Notes under the pieces: model-generated
The model's input: only the letters and a program-made list of their open reading frames with translations
The model's database searches: none
Told to the model about the DNA's origin: nothing
Translations under genes and position numbers: made by a program
Origin: Pochonia chlamydosporia 170
Lineage: Eukaryota; Ascomycota; Sordariomycetes; Hypocreales; Clavicipitaceae
Assembly: GCF_001653235.2 (NCBI RefSeq)
Contig: NC_035790.1
Location: forward strand, 5,270,001-5,334,000
DNA length: 64,000 nucleotides
Direction: 5' to 3'
Shown here: positions 1 through 12,160 of the stretch, piece by piece
Numbering within the stretch: position 1 is the stretch's first letter
Layout: every line of letters begins with the position of its first letter

Positions 1-379
1 TTCAACGTTGGCGTAAGTCGTATTTGATACAACGCCCCATTCCAACTGGAGCTTTTGACTAACACGAATTTTGCAGAATATGGTATCATCTCTCCCCTTC
101 CTGGCACCAGTGTGCATGAAAAAGGCCAAAGACTACCGATCCAAGTACTCGGGTGGCTCCAACAGTGGTCAAGCCCGCAGCCGGGGCCTTCGAAACGGCG
201 AGCATTACAAGCTAAGCGATGTCAGCCACGACAAGAGCGCATTTGCATCAGCCAACAAGTCAGGCAGCGAGGAGAATATCCTCGAAAACGGCGCTATTAT
301 GAAGTCGGTTACCTACACCGTACAAATTGATGATGAACCCAAGAGCAGAGGACCAAGTCGCCGAGGCGAGCAAGTCTAA
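1..379 (+). CDS. Rhodopsin-type 7TM membrane protein, C-terminal end (partial)
   Basis: This is the 3' end of a gene that begins before the window. Bases 1-12 are the end of one exon (FNVG). A 64-bp intron follows at 13-76, with donor GTAAGT and acceptor TTTGCAG, and the last exon is 77-379, ending in TAA. The joined reading FNVG/NMVSSLPFLAPV is the end of the seventh membrane segment of the fungal rhodopsin-like family (Pth11-like, rhodopsin domain), where an NVG...LP.L.P pattern is usual. A hydrophilic tail of about 85 residues follows, rich in Ser, Arg and Lys, with the YKLSD and IMKSVTYTVQ blocks seen in cytoplasmic tails of this family. Members are plasma-membrane proteins of mostly unknown ligand. 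The family call rests only on this tail and the last helix. Confidence 0.7.
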
Positions 380-2059
380 CCATCTGATTAATTGTCATTT
401 TGAGCCGCACTTTATTTTTACAGCTGGATAGGGCGAGTTGGAACCACGGAGATGATACAACCCTGAGAAAAGCGATTTTATGACTTTGACTTTATTCTGC
501 TACTACAATGACCAAGGAAGGCGGCCATTCCTGCTGTTTCTTAGATCTGATGTATTTTATTTCTCTTCCTGGCAACTTCTTGGGGTGACGACAATTGGCG
601 TTGTTGAACTTTTGATGCTTTACTTGGAGGAACTTTGGGACTACTATTCCGGCTGGGTTTGACTTTTAAACTGCGTCTACAAAAAAGTATAAATCGGACA
701 CCGTATGTATAAAGTGTTTTTAGAGTGTGTAAGATGCACGGATACCAACAATTGATCAAAATGGATTCTCTGTGCCGACAAATGCAACTCCATCCTTCTT
801 CCGTGCTGTGCATATGTACGCGCCTGCGGGTGCATCCGATCGGACACAGCCAACTCACACTTTTGTTGTTGGTCGCTGCCACTCAATCGTATGCAGTCAT
901 ATTCTTGTTGTGTCTGGTCGTTTCGCCCCCAGATTCGCCAGGGGACCATGAGTGTGGGCGGCGGCCCATTTCGTTTGTCTGTGCAACAAACCAACACACA
1001 GACATTGCTGATCCGGCACGCGGCAATCACACCAATTCTAGGTCTGGCTGGCACTGGTTTTCTGTAACACAACAGCGCCATCGTACCACCATTCTGTGTC
1101 CGTTCATGGGCAACCCTGTTTGTCTCCAGGCAACGTTGACGACTAGGCTTGGAAACGCACACATGTTCTTAAGAACCCCCTGGTAATAATGACAGCTCAA
1201 CATGCATCCCTTCGTGTGATTTGGTGGTTGTCCTTTGACTTGTGATGAGCTGGTCGAGTGCATGGTGTTCTGCATGCCAGTCATCGCGGGTGATTTGGAT
1301 TTTGATGCATTCTCATGTTGCACAACAGCTCACATGAGACGCTCTGCATCATAGCAACTATGTTTTAACGACAGGGCCATGGTAATCAACCGAAATTTAG
1401 TTTCCGGTCTTTGATCCATTCTCATCACCAGCTTGATGCATCCGTCAATTATGCGTCGGCCAGGTTTCAAAAGCAGCCACAAACATTTACAGTCTGTGGA
1501 GCGTGATGTGTCATCTTCGCTCACAGTCACAACGCAGACCGTTTCCTCAAGATTTTCATCGTATATCTTGGCGTCAGCAGCTAATATTCGGCGAACCATT
1601 CTCTGGACCTGGGTTGGAAAGCCAAATCTCAAACGACCCCAGGTGAGCAAGGCCATAGACCCTGTTCAGCCAGCGCGGCCGGGGTCAGAAAGGGGCCGAC
1701 CAAACGGCCCGCAGAATAACAACCGGAAGAGGCTTGCAAATCCGTAATGGTCCCCTCCTTTGAACCATCCTGGGCAAGGATATCGCTGCGAGTTTGGTCG
1801 CTGGCATTCCCGTTGGTCGCGAAACTCAGTCTTGGGTCGTTACGTTACGCTGCAGCACAAGTCATTTGTAGCAGTTCAGCGCCACTTCTTCAGCATGCCT
1901 GCTATTAGCGCCACCAAGTATGACCGCGGAGCCCATCCGGTTATGCAACTGAGCCTGTGAAACACGAGTGGAAAGGAACTACTTGCCAAAACCCTGAGGC
2001 TTTGCGATATATTCCGGGCAATATACTTCTATCTTAAGAAGTAGGCGGATCCCTTGTAA
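380..2059. other. Intergenic, no confident gene
   Basis: About 1.7 kb between the rhodopsin-type gene and the 3' end of the FAD monooxygenase. Several open frames of 100-160 codons occur here but overlap one another on opposite strands (for example 677-1162 minus against 725-1186 plus), and none shows a recognisable domain or splice-supported extension. The only stretch with protein-like character is 1330-1656 on the minus strand, listed separately. Confidence 0.6.
1330..1656 (-). pseudogene. Possible decayed coding remnant
   Basis: A 108-codon frame opening with ATG. Its middle part reads like real protein, with mixed hydrophobic and charged residues (VQRMVRRILAADAKIYDEN, ETVCVVTVSEDD, KPGRRIIDGCIKLVMRM). 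I do not recognise a family, and no convincing continuation by splicing was found on either side. It may be a relic of a gene between the membrane protein and the monooxygenase, or chance. Confidence 0.15.
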
Positions 2060-4015
2060 CTAACCCACGATTCTATCAGCTAGCTCATCATAAATAATGT
2101 TCATCTGGCGTTTAGTTAGCAGTGGGCTCTCGGGGCCAATTCGAGCCCACTCATGGGCATCCAGGCAAGCGCGACGAGATGCCAGCACCCCTGGCCGAGC
2201 CCTGTCGATAACTGTATTTTCATATTGGCTCAGAGCGATGCGCAGACGATCCTGATCCAACGGTGTTGTTGCGCTCTGGGGACAACATGAAGGCAAAGTA
2301 TTGTTCGGCGACTCCTCTGCCTTGGTGTTGTGACTGGTCATGGACCTTCCATTGGTTGCCCCAAGCAGTGGAACAACTTGGTTCGCAAAGTCAACAACAT
2401 CAGCAATAGCATGATTCGCCCCCTCACCTCGATCTGTAAATATTCATGTCAGTAAGACCTGAGACCTCATTCAGTAACGCCAGATGGATCGACACTTGTC
2501 ATACGGCTGCTTGTTATTACGGATCACAGCATATGATCCCTCCGATTTATTGGTATGGTGCGATACAAGGAGATCTTGCATTGCCCTGGCTGGTCTGACA
2601 CAGGACTGGCCAACCCCAACAGATCTGGTGGACAAGGGCGCTGATCCGTGGAGAAGTGACAGAGGATTATGCGAACCTGACTCCGAAAACGTAATCTCTC
2701 AGGAACGGCAAGGAAAGGAGGCCGACCCTACCATGTAACAGGAGAAGTAAATATGTCACTTACACATGGCCATTTGGTGCAACGAATCGCCCATCAAAAC
2801 GACATTTCCAGTGGTATTCAGACCTTTTGGTGGCGGCCAGTCAGACAGATCAACACTTTTGATTTCTGTATCTTCTGTTATCGCCCCCATGACGGATCGA
2901 AATGGCTCTGCGTAAGTCGACGCAAACTCTAAGAACAATTTTCGTCGGTCTTCTTGAGTGTCTGGAACGCAAAGCTTTTTCTCCCGTCCCAAGTATCCGT
3001 CCCTATAAGGCCAAGAAAGGCAAATTTGAAGATTGTATGAATCAGGTGGGTTTTCTGGGCTATTGCCAGGAGCATCCAATACTATACAGAAAGCATCAGT
3101 TTGTACACTCACTCAAACCGCTTTCGGAGCCTTCTCTAACAACGAGAGTTTGAGGGGGTTGAGTAAAGAGAAATAACAAAACGAACCGCTCATGTAGACA
3201 AATGAATCGTCCTTAGACGAAGTACCTTGTAAGAAATAGGCGTCTAACTCTCGCATACCAGCGATCTGTTGCGTGGAGAGCTGCATCTTAACGCCCATGA
3301 TGGCAATGGGGATTCGGTACAAGTTTGTCATTGCTAGCTCTGGAAACAAGGCCCGCCGAACGCGTGAATTGCTACCGTCGCATGCGACAAGCAAGCTTCC
3401 AACACATGCCGAGCCATCATCAAAAGTTACTGTAACAGATCTTGAACTACCTTCTGGTTGGGTGTCTGTGGCTTTGGCAATATAACGGTTCTCTTCGACA
3501 AAAGTGTTGAAAGACTTGCCCCACTAATAAGAACAGTCAGTAACAGTCCAGTCCCGTCTCGTCAGTGTATCAAAAGCTTTTACCTCAACATCGATATCAG
3601 TTGCTAGCCACTTTCTCAACCTTTCTCGTGTCACCCGTACTCGCACTGTCTCTGGAAGAGGTGGTGTCGTAGCTTTCAGTTCACCAGTGCTAAGATCGTA
3701 AAATGGGAATCTCGGGGCAATGCCAGCGGCGATGCCCTCGCGATCGACGTAGGTCTCAGGGAGTCTCGACAATAGATCAGGGCTGATCAGAGATCTCAGC
3801 ATCGGCAGAGACCAGTTCAGCGTCAACCCCCAGCCAACTCCGCGGGTGTTCAGGTCCGTATCCCGCTCAAAAATGCGGAAGGGTATGCCCTGCTGGCGTA
3901 AATGCTGAGCCAGCAACAAGCCGCTGATGCCTGCCCCGATGATGATCACTGGCGAGCGGCTGGAGGGTTCCGCTGAAGACGCCACGGGGGCAGGCTGCGT
4001 TCCGCCCTGTGCCAT
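2060..4015 (-). CDS. FAD-dependent monooxygenase (salicylate hydroxylase-like)
   Basis: Four exons: 4015-3584, 3523-3187, 3081-2764 and 2433-2060, giving 486 residues. The introns have donors GTAAAA, GTTCGT and GTAAGT and acceptors TTAG, ATAG and ACAG; the last intron is 330 bp, long for this window. Residues about 22-53 (VIIIGAGISGLLLAQHL, then RIFERD) form the Rossmann FAD site with GxGxxG. Further on are the mid-protein DG motif (VACDGSNSRVRR) and the second FAD motif GNVVLMGDSLHQMAMYRGEGANHAI, where the usual GDAAH is GDSLH. The family (PF01494) uses NAD(P)H and oxygen to hydroxylate aromatic or polyketide substrates. There is no signal peptide or membrane tail, so it is probably cytosolic. 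The substrate cannot be inferred. Its 3' end faces the membrane-protein gene across 1.7 kb, and no other biosynthetic genes are visible inside the window. Confidence 0.85.
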
Positions 4016-6892
4016 GTTCGTAAGGTCGAGTATTCAACTGTGTGATATGCTGATGGCAAGCAGTCTTTGACTGGCAAAAAGCAGAATGGCTGTTAATCTA
4101 CCCGACCATATGTGGCTCGGTGTATTTGTGCACGAAAGGGTTCACTTCCACACGTGTTGAAGTCACCTCGATGAGGCAAAGCAGCGGGTCAGCCAACAGT
4201 CGAGTATCCAGTCATCCGTTTGTTCTGTCCACGGCTGTGTAGACGGAATACAAAGTAATGGACGGTTGTGGCAGGGATCTTTGGTCCTTTTGGGAAGCGC
4301 TTCGATGTGTCTGAAGAGGAAAGCCCTTTCCCAGTTCCTGCCTGTTCCTGCCTGTTCTTGCCAAATGGCTGCCGGACACCCGAACTAACCTGACAGGTGT
4401 CAATTTTCATTTGTCAATTTGAGCAAGTGTGTGCATTTTCCGGAGAAGTACAGGCGACGATCACATTGCGGCTTTTCCCTTTCTGAGCATATAGCGAGAG
4501 TTTTACTTTTTCGTCATGAACTTCCCTCTTCTCTAGCCATTTCTTCCGAGAGATGTTCAGTGGCACACACAACCATAACCAATGCTCCAAGTCAAATAGC
4601 CTTGGACAGTGGACAACAACACGGTCATGCCACCGAGATGGGAAGCCTGAACCCATGTCTGTGGACAAGGGGACTTCCTCGGGTCCTTTCGGTGCCGATT
4701 CGATATGGATCAATACTATGGAAGCTTAAGATATTCTCGGTTAGTAGCCAAGCCAAACCATCCCATGCATCTAACGCACCAGAGAGGTCCTTACGTATCG
4801 TTTTGGAATAGGCTGTCGAAGTCTTCGTGTTCTTCGTACGAGCACGAGCAAGATCGGAAATTGTGATGAGCCCACCGACACAACCTCAGCTACCCACCAA
4901 CACTCCTCCTGGCCACTAAGAATATCGAACCATCCTCAGTTGGGAGTTTTTATTTTCCCGGCGTCCCAAGCTTTCAACCTGATGGTGCAAGGGAACACTC
5001 GCACCCCGTCGTTTCCAGAAGCTTAGTCCCTAGCTGAACCAACTTCGATCCATGTCTCATCGTTGATGTTATCCTTTCGTCGTCACTAGTCACCAACGAC
5101 ACTGCGTCTGGCTAAATTGTTCGCCGTGGTGTCTGCATCAAGTCTTTCTGTCGGCCGCATTTCCGCCTCTCAATTCAGCCGTCGTCTCTCCCGACTTCCA
5201 ACAATCACCCGGTAATTCCTCCGTTGTGGCTGGCGGACCAGTGGATTTTTGGCGCACAACGAGCCCTTCTTCCGATTTGGAACCACAATAATGATCTTCA
5301 CCAAGGCGGGATGTCAGAGTCCACAATAAGGGAACTGGGGCTTCGTTTCGGTTCCGATTGTGGCTCTCCCATCTGTGGCCAAATTAACACTGATACATAC
5401 CTGCTGTAAGGTTTGTCACATAACGTTGCATCATCCGGCGATACCACGCATCTGAATCTGGATTTCCAGTAGCTGCATGTTGAAGGTGCACTCGCATATG
5501 TGGCTCGGGATCTATGGAAACTTGCTGAATCCAAATCCTTTCTCGACCAGTGTCATGATTTCGTCCTCCTTTGAATCGCTTACCCCTCGGCTAAAACAAG
5601 CTCTCAGCGGGAAGCGAAATATGGCTACTGGGTACGCTAACGAGCAGATCAAAAATGGCTCTCAGTTTCCCACAAAACTGATTTTATTTGGTGGGATATT
5701 CTGACAGGGGGAGGGGCAGCCATGGATCTTTCGTCATTGGGGGCCATGGCCAGGATAAACAGCGCCGTTATAGTGCTAAAGTAGCCAGGGGTTCCGCAAC
5801 CTTCCACCAAGCTGGGTGCCGAGACGGAATGTACCCAATGTACCCAAGCTATGTAGAGTACTTCGGGGCACTAAGAAGATACAAGAGACCACCCTGAGCA
5901 TCTCGTGGCCCCAATACCAGCAAATAGAGGACGATGGCATGGTACTGGAACACTACAACAGCTAATATTAACAGGACAACGCGCCTACACCAACCCTTTA
6001 TTTGGCCTTCAGTTGTTTGCTACACTTCAAAGAGCCTCCAGTGCCAATATTCTGATACTCGTGTCAAGAGGACATTCAGTACGATTGTTCTGTATAGGTA
6101 AAATGACATTAGTAGCGACATAACCTCGAACGAAATACGAAGTTTTGCAACATGTCGCCACAGCCACTCTAGTCATCCTCATGCACCAGGCATCCAACCA
6201 CATGAGCATGGTCCCCTATAACTGGCAACACCAGCGTAACTGGTCTGCCAATATTGGCTCACCCCAAGGGTATCGAACTGCCTGGAGATCAGTATTAGCC
6301 AACAAGCATCATCGTTGAATTGGCCGGATTTCCCAGGTTGTCGCCAACTCATACACTGCATGAAACTCCCTAAGCTCATTTTCCTCTCCTTCTACCTGGA
6401 TCTTGTTTCAGGCAATGTTTCCAGTGTTCCAGAAAGCTCTGCAACTGTTCGCCTTCCTTAGTCAACAAGGTCCAACTCCAACTGGGCCAGAAACACGAGC
6501 GTTGATACGAACTGCCGGGCAAGAGTAACATTGTCGGGGCATTCAGGTGCAAGCTACTGCAGGAGTGAGCATTGTCCCTTGACTAGTCACCAATAGCGTA
6601 GGATGTGCCTGAGCATAACGCAGGAAGAATTATTCTCACGACCTCGTCAGGGGATACCCGTACCGTTGACGCTAGATACTACGCCAGTCATCCTGTCAAC
6701 GGTGAGTCGAAGGAAGAGTTCCCGAATGGGCCATGCAACCGTCTATTGTGTTATCCGCGGTGATGGTAGAAGGGGAGGCCCCATTCTTGCCGGTTCTGTT
6801 TCCCAATGTAGTCTGGGTGATGTCGATACGCTAATTTAGAGACTGGTCATGGTATTTTTGAGCTTGATAATATAGAGCGTACCTCGACTACC

Positions 6893-7015
6893 TACAGTCT
6901 GTGGTAAAAAGTATTTGCCCACATCCGAGTATACACCAACACACCTCAATACATCGTACCACACTGCGATATACAATGCCTTTTCTTAGTTTAAATGCTT
7001 TTGCCTCTCACTGTA
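6893..7015 (+). mobile_element. Short TIR element (MITE), copy A, Tc1/mariner-like ends
   Basis: About 123 bp. The left end reads TACAGTCTGTGGTAAAAAGT and the right end, on the opposite strand, TACAGTGAGAGGCAAAAGCA, so the termini are imperfect inverted repeats of about 24 bp. The outer TA on each side fits a TA target duplication. The inversion extends outward: CTACCTACAG on the left mirrors CTGTAGGTAG on the right. It has no coding capacity. The same sequence recurs at 33240, 39958, 40193 and 52661, with a fragment at 18855. CAGT...AAAAGTATT termini are typical of the Tc1/mariner superfamily, so a non-autonomous derivative is inferred. Confidence 0.8.
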
Positions 7016-7408
7016 GGTAGATGATGGTCTTGAGGTGGCTAGCTTGCAGATGAAGCGCGACATTGTGGGACACTGCTAGTATGAAAGTCAATCTTGAGGT
7101 ATATCATGGCGTGCGTGAGGACGGTGGTTCATTTCCTTGGTCTCTTGGCCTGCAGCCAAGATGGTACGCTTTACATAGCGGCAATGTTCGAATGAGGCCA
7201 CATACAGAAAGCTTTTTTCGGTCCTGCAGAATGTCAGGTCCTCCGCGTCTTGCTTCTAAGAGACGTCGTGTTTCAAGATCGTGATAGCAGTCCTGGTGGC
7301 TCTGGAATTAGTACGGCTGCATGTATAGCAATTCTCTCCTGCTTTTAACCCCGTGAATCACTAAGCATAATGGAAGGATGGCTGAAAAAGAAGGACCTGT
7401 GTACGGTT

Positions 7409-8061
7409 CTATGAAAATGTACATACTAACATCGATTTACCAACAAGTTGAACTGCCATCGTCTTCTTCGAGTAATACAAATTCGCAACTCTGGTGTTGT
7501 CGATATTATCACCCGTAGTCACGGACCACAGATTTTTGTATATCGCCATGGCGGACACGTTGGATTCTGAGAGCCAGGTTCCCAGAGCCTCGCATAGTGA
7601 AATAGCTCTTTCTTTCCATCTTTTCCGTCCTGGAAATGCCATTTAGAGTCCATTTGGACAGTTACAACCGACCGAGCTTTGGCTAGACCTTTTGGTGCAG
7701 GTGACAAGGGCTCTTCGTTGACACTTATATTCTCGACATTAGGTTTCAGTGGCCGGTTGTCTGAATACTTGTTCGCCGTCTGCTTCCATCAGTCGTAAAG
7801 ACGTCGAAGACTTTGTTTTTCGATAGGGTTATCGCCCGTCAGACCCTAGGACTTCAAAAGTAATAACTGCTCGTCAAGAAATTCTTCATATATGTCATTT
7901 GTGATCCTCCTATCATCGTCTTGCCAAACTTTATAGCCCACAGCTTTCCAGACGCGCAACTGGCCCGTGAAACTTGAGTTTGGTCTCACCTTTCGTTTCT
8001 CCCTCACTTCAGCTAGGAACTTCATTAAGACCTTGATCATGCTTCCGCAAGAGATAGGCAA
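7409..8061 (-). pseudogene. Possible decayed gene, unrecognised
   Basis: On the minus strand several adjacent frames look like fragments of one protein: 8061-7846 (from MPISCGSMIKVLMKFLAEV to a segment reading AVGYKVWQDDDRRITND), 7707-7519 and 7642-7409. They are not in one frame and I could not join them with plausible splice sites. No family was recognised. The alternative is chance open frames in a gene-poor region. Confidence 0.15.
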
Positions 8062-8967
8062 TCACAATAGGAGCCAAACGAGAGACGCTATCTCTGCAAT
8101 GAACAAGCACATTCATGCTGTCTCTGTTAGAAATACAGGATTATTCTTCAATGAAGTCGCAAGCATTACTTATAAATGGAGGCATATCCATGGTAGAGCT
8201 GTCCAAGCATGGAATATAGATGTGGTTTGCTTCAGGCAATTTGCTTCGAATCGATGGTGGTTGGTGGCAGTTCAACTACCATTTTCTCTCCAACCTTTTT
8301 CATTTACAGTAGCAGAATAACATGTCCAGCCTGTGACAGATGTCCCAAATGGAAGCTTACAGTAGGCCGTATACTCCCCTGTCTCCGACAGTCTAGCAAT
8401 ACAAGCAGCTACTCTTGGTGATAAACCGAACAAGGCAGACCAACATGAAAACAACGTTATGAATCTCACCGGCGTTATGGTCCAATGTCAAGGGGTGAAG
8501 GCGACAATCATCATGTCTACCTTGTTTCTAACAACATCAATCTAAGCCCGGTAGCTGACACTTGCTATCTCACGGTATCACAATAGCATAATACGCGATT
8601 TCTCAGACTAAAGGCAAGGATTGGGCTTCGTGTTCAATTACCAACGGACGTACGCTACAGAACTACCGTACCGCTCAAATCATGTTTCAAGCAGCATGCT
8701 ACCATACTCTGATTAAGTCTTCGCCCCCCGTGTCGAGGGAAACACTGGGCGTTGGATTCCAATTCATGGCCAGCAGGATTTACGAGGAAACATTGTATAC
8801 GAAGCACATGTCTGCCCTTTAACGATCTCATTCATTGTCATGCAAAGAAAAGCGGCATACACAATTAGTCGCTAAAAATTTCATTCATTTTTTGTTCATG
8901 TCCTGAAACCCGCAACACCGTTGATGAATCCCTAAGCCCTCAATTGCACAAAATGGTATAAGACAGC

Positions 8968-10203
8968 TTAAATCTTGGTGGCAGCCTCCAGAGCCTTCTG
9001 CTTCTTGATAATGCGCATCTGGGCCTTGGCGCCCATGATACCACCACCCCACTGTCGGCGGCTCTGGTCGTGCTTCTCCATGAAGCCATCCTTGACGGCA
9101 GAGACGAGCTTGGAGAGCTCAGTCTTGTCCTCTGATCGGACTTCGGTCAGGGCCAGAACGGCAGCAGTCTGAAAATAAATATCGTTAGAACAAAACTACT
9201 TGAGAAAAAAGCATAGTGGAGACTTTTTGACTAACCTTCTTGTGGACGACAGTGCCGAGACGGGCCTTGCCCTTGACAATGGCATAGGGGACACCCATCT
9301 TCTTGCAGAGAGAAGGCAGGAAGACAACCAACTCAATGGGGTCAACATCGTTGGGGATGAGGACCAGGGAAGCCTTCTTGTTCTCAATGAGACCGACAAC
9401 GTGGTTCAAGCCGTACTTGACGGTGTAAGGCTTCTTGCTGACGTCCTCCTTCTTCTTACCCTCCTTGACGGCGGTAGCTTCCTTCAGGAGACGCTCCTTC
9501 TTCTCGACCTTGGTCTCAGGGCGGTACTTGTTGAGGAGCTTGAAAGCCTGGGCGGCGGTGTTGCGGTCCAAGACGTGCTGGAACTGGGACAACGCAGGGG
9601 GAACCTTCAAGCGCATCTGAAGGATCTTCTTCTGGCGCTGGAGGCGGACATACTCGGGCCACTTAACCATGCGAGAAAGGTTTCGCTTGGGCTGGATGTC
9701 CTGGCCGATGCCGAAGTTGCGGGGGCGCTTCTCGATGAGAGGGTTCTGCAAAATTTTTACTCAAGTCAGTTTCAAGGGCCACCATTGCCAACATCATGAG
9801 TAGTTCGGGGAGAGACGCACCTTAGGAGCCTTCTTCGAGCCAGCCTTTCCCTGAGGGAAAGGGGCCGGGGCCACCTTCTTTCCAGTCTTGGGGGGCTGTC
9901 ATTGAGAAAAGAAGACATTAGCGAGTTGCTCAAGCTAAACGGTCTTCTCTGAACTCTAGTGAGATAATTGAGAGGTCATGGCAATGTTTCAGCGCATGCC
10001 AATATCTCCAGCCAAGTCTTCACCTCCAAGTCTCCCACACCCAAAAAGAATTTCTCTTGTCTGTATGTGTTCGACGAGTCGGCGGAATTTCCAGCAGCAT
10101 TGCGAAAGCAATTAAGCGACGCTGAGGATCAAATAGCGCTTTCACGCATTTGACTCACAAACTGTGGCCATTAGAGTCCTGTTTGAAGTTAGGGACTTAC
10201 CAT
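8968..10203 (-). CDS. RPL8: 60S ribosomal protein eL8 (L8/L7a)
   Basis: Four coding exons: 10203-10201 (the ATG alone), 9895-9821, 9745-9236 and 9168-8968, total 262 residues, close to the usual 255-265. Donors are GTAAGT, GTGCGT and GTTAGT; acceptors are ACAG, GCAG and TCAG. Joined, the N-terminus reads [20 protein letters not shown], followed by the eL8 signature [19 protein letters not shown] and the L7Ae-type RNA-binding core ([48 protein letters not shown]). It ends in [20 protein letters not shown]. It is a component of the large cytoplasmic ribosomal subunit that binds 25S rRNA. The split immediately after the start codon is a common ribosomal-protein gene design. Confidence 0.97.
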
Positions 10204-10705
10204 CTTGTCTAGATCGGCGGTGCTCAGTCGTGAAGAGCAAAGGTGCTTGAAGCCGAAATGGATGGGTTGCGGATGGATCAAAGAAGAAAAAGTTGTGCTT
10301 GGTGGTGGGCGAAAAATTAGGGCTTCCGTGTGTGTGCCACAGCTGCCCCACTGCAGCGTTGACCTAGATTGGAGTATGTGGCTGGACTGTGGCTCGTGTA
10401 TCATGAGTCACGTGCCGTCGTTTTGATGCAAAGGTCTGGTGGCGGCCCAATGATCTTCTGTCGAGTCAGGCGAAAGTGTTGTATGGACGATTTGTGACTG
10501 GCTGACATGCACAGAGAGAAGATTCTTCATATGAGACTCAAGACCACGAACCTATCTCACAAAGAACTCTTTGAACTTTGCTCGTGTGGCAAGCATTAGA
10601 GGTCACCCCAGGACCCTTCAGCAAACAACAAAGGGGACTTTTTTTTTCTGTTCATCACCCACTTCATACGACTTATAGGGAAGGGTCGCGTTCCCATCCA
10701 AGAAC
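10204..10705. promoter_or_regulatory. Shared divergent promoter region of RPL8 and NCS6
   Basis: 502 bp between the RPL8 start codon (minus) and the NCS6 start codon (plus). It holds both 5' leaders. A T-rich run (about 10640-10648) lies some 60 bp upstream of the NCS6 ATG. No specific transcription-factor site can be asserted. Confidence 0.5.
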
Positions 10706-11878
10706 ATGCCTCCTGCTGCCTGCCTTCGGTGTGGCAACCGGGCAGTCATAAAACGACCAAAGAACCACCACAAACTATGCAAGGAATGTTTTCTATCAGT
10801 ATTCGAAGATGAGGTGCATCACACAATTACCTCGTCTAAGCTCTTCCACCCAGGCGAAAGGGTCGCAATAGGCGCATCAGGCGGGAAAGATTCAACCGTC
10901 TTGGCATCAGTGATGAAGACATTGAATGAGAGACACAACTATGGCCTTGACTTGGTACTCTTGAGTGTCGACGAAGGTATCAAAGGATATCGGGATGACT
11001 CACTCGAGACAGTCAAGCGAAACGCTGTTCAGTATGAGATGCCATTACAAATCGTGGGTTACGATGAGCTGTATGGGTGGACTATGGATCAAGTAGTTGA
11101 AACCATAGGAAAGAAAGGAAACTGCACATACTGTGGCGTTTTCCGTCGACAAGCACTTGATCGTGGCGCCAAAATGCTAAGCATCAGGCATGTTATCACT
11201 GGACACAACGCCGATGACGTCGCTGAGACGGTTCTCATGAACTTATTGAGAGGTGACCTACCTCGCTTATCACGGAGCACGAGTATAATTACCGGCAGCT
11301 CTTCGAGCGAGGTGAAGAGAAGCAAGCCACTGAAATATGCATATGAGAAGGAGATTGTGCTCTATGCACACCACAAGAAGCTGGATTACTTCAGCACGGA
11401 ATGTATCTACAGCCCAGAAGCCTTCCGTGGGACTGCCCGAACCCTTATTAAAAGCTTGGAGAAGGTACGTCCAAGTGCAATATTAGACATTGTAAGGAGC
11501 GGAGAAGATATGGCACGGCTCACGCCGGACAAGGGCCAAGATGCATGTGGATGCGACGAAGACGAGGCTATAGGAGGATGTGGATCGGCGAATGGGCGAA
11601 CATCAGGGAGCGAGCTCGCACAAATGGAGGCCAGATTGAAGGTAAAGCAAAGGTCAACAGAACTCGAGACTGAAATCAGTGCCAATGGCACGTCAGCCGA
11701 TGACGGATCTGTCAAGCTGCCTATCCGTGGTGGCAGACGGCAAAAGGAGAAACCAGTCGGCCCTTTGCAAACCCTCGGCCAATGCATCAAGTGCGGATAC
11801 ATGTCCAGCCAAGAGATGTGCCAGGCTTGTACGTTGCTGGAGAGCCTGAACAAGAATCGGCCTGAAGTTTCAATATAG
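10706..11878 (+). CDS. NCS6: Cytoplasmic tRNA 2-thiolation protein Ncs6/Ctu1
   Basis: Single exon, 390 residues, ATG in good context (AACATGC). The enzyme adenylates and thiolates U34 of tRNA-Lys, -Glu and -Gln in the cytosol, using sulphur relayed from Urm1. Visible features: an N-terminal zinc ribbon with paired cysteines at 6/9 and 25/28; the PP-loop ATP-pyrophosphatase motif SGGKDS at 58-63; the CxxC in [13 protein letters not shown]; the conserved [20 protein letters not shown]; and a C-terminal zinc pair ([16 protein letters not shown]). The region of about residues 270-345 is low complexity and poorly conserved in type, making the protein slightly longer than the roughly 360 residues of yeast Ncs6. 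It is divergent from RPL8, so translation-related genes are paired here. Confidence 0.96.
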   Translation: MPPAACLRCGNRAVIKRPKNHHKLCKECFLSVFEDEVHHTITSSKLFHPGERVAIGASGGKDSTVLASVMKTLNERHNYGLDLVLLSVDEGIKGYRDDSLETVKRNAVQYEMPLQIVGYDELYGWTMDQVVETIGKKGNCTYCGVFRRQALDRGAKMLSIRHVITGHNADDVAETVLMNLLRGDLPRLSRSTSIITGSSSSEVKRSKPLKYAYEKEIVLYAHHKKLDYFSTECIYSPEAFRGTARTLIKSLEKVRPSAILDIVRSGEDMARLTPDKGQDACGCDEDEAIGGCGSANGRTSGSELAQMEARLKVKQRSTELETEISANGTSADDGSVKLPIRGGRRQKEKPVGPLQTLGQCIKCGYMSSQEMCQACTLLESLNKNRPEVSI

Positions 11879-12160
11879 ACCACTCGGTGGATGGAGCCGA
11901 ATTGTAAATGAAAAGAAATCCACAACACCTGAAGCATCTGATCACGGTGAACACTGAAATCGAACTGGAAAATTGAGGCAGCCTGTTTTAACAAGTCTGG
12001 TCTAGGCCAATTTTCAGGCCCTATATGTACACTCTTATGATTGTTGTTTGCCCGTATTATCTGATCGTCTGTTTTTGAAAGGTCCTTACGTGAAGCGCTT
12101 TTCCAGCTGTAGCAAAACGATTAGCCATCCGATTTGTGAGAAGCGTTTGGGTAGATTCTT

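Larger units (their letters stand above)
4016..8967. other. 5-kb gene-poor block
   Basis: The longest stretch without a confident gene. All frames are short (mostly under 100 codons), overlap one another and lack domains. It contains one inverted-repeat element (6893-7015) and a weak, possibly decayed coding region on the minus strand (7409-8061). The part just above 4015 should hold the monooxygenase promoter, and that just below 8968 the 3' UTR of the ribosomal protein gene. Confidence 0.6.

Noticed and set aside
677..1186. Two opposite frames of 150-160 codons
   Set aside because: They overlap on both strands, have no domain, odd composition and no splice-supported continuation.
1488..1499. 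TACAGTCTGTGG, identical to the MITE left terminus
   Set aside because: The match stops after 12 bases and no AAAAGTATT block or opposite terminus follows; treated as chance.
8272..8469. Possible small secreted protein on the minus strand with a hydrophobic start
   Set aside because: The frame opens with GTG rather than ATG, no upstream exon supplies a start, and cysteine spacing suggests no known effector family.
9200..9799. 199-codon open frame on the plus strand
   Set aside because: It is the exact antisense of RPL8 exon 3 and its flanking introns; Leu/Asp-rich text is a by-product of codon bias in the ribosomal gene.
10313..10325. TTAGGG word upstream of RPL8, telobox-like
   Set aside because: Only a single incomplete copy; not enough to call a regulatory site.
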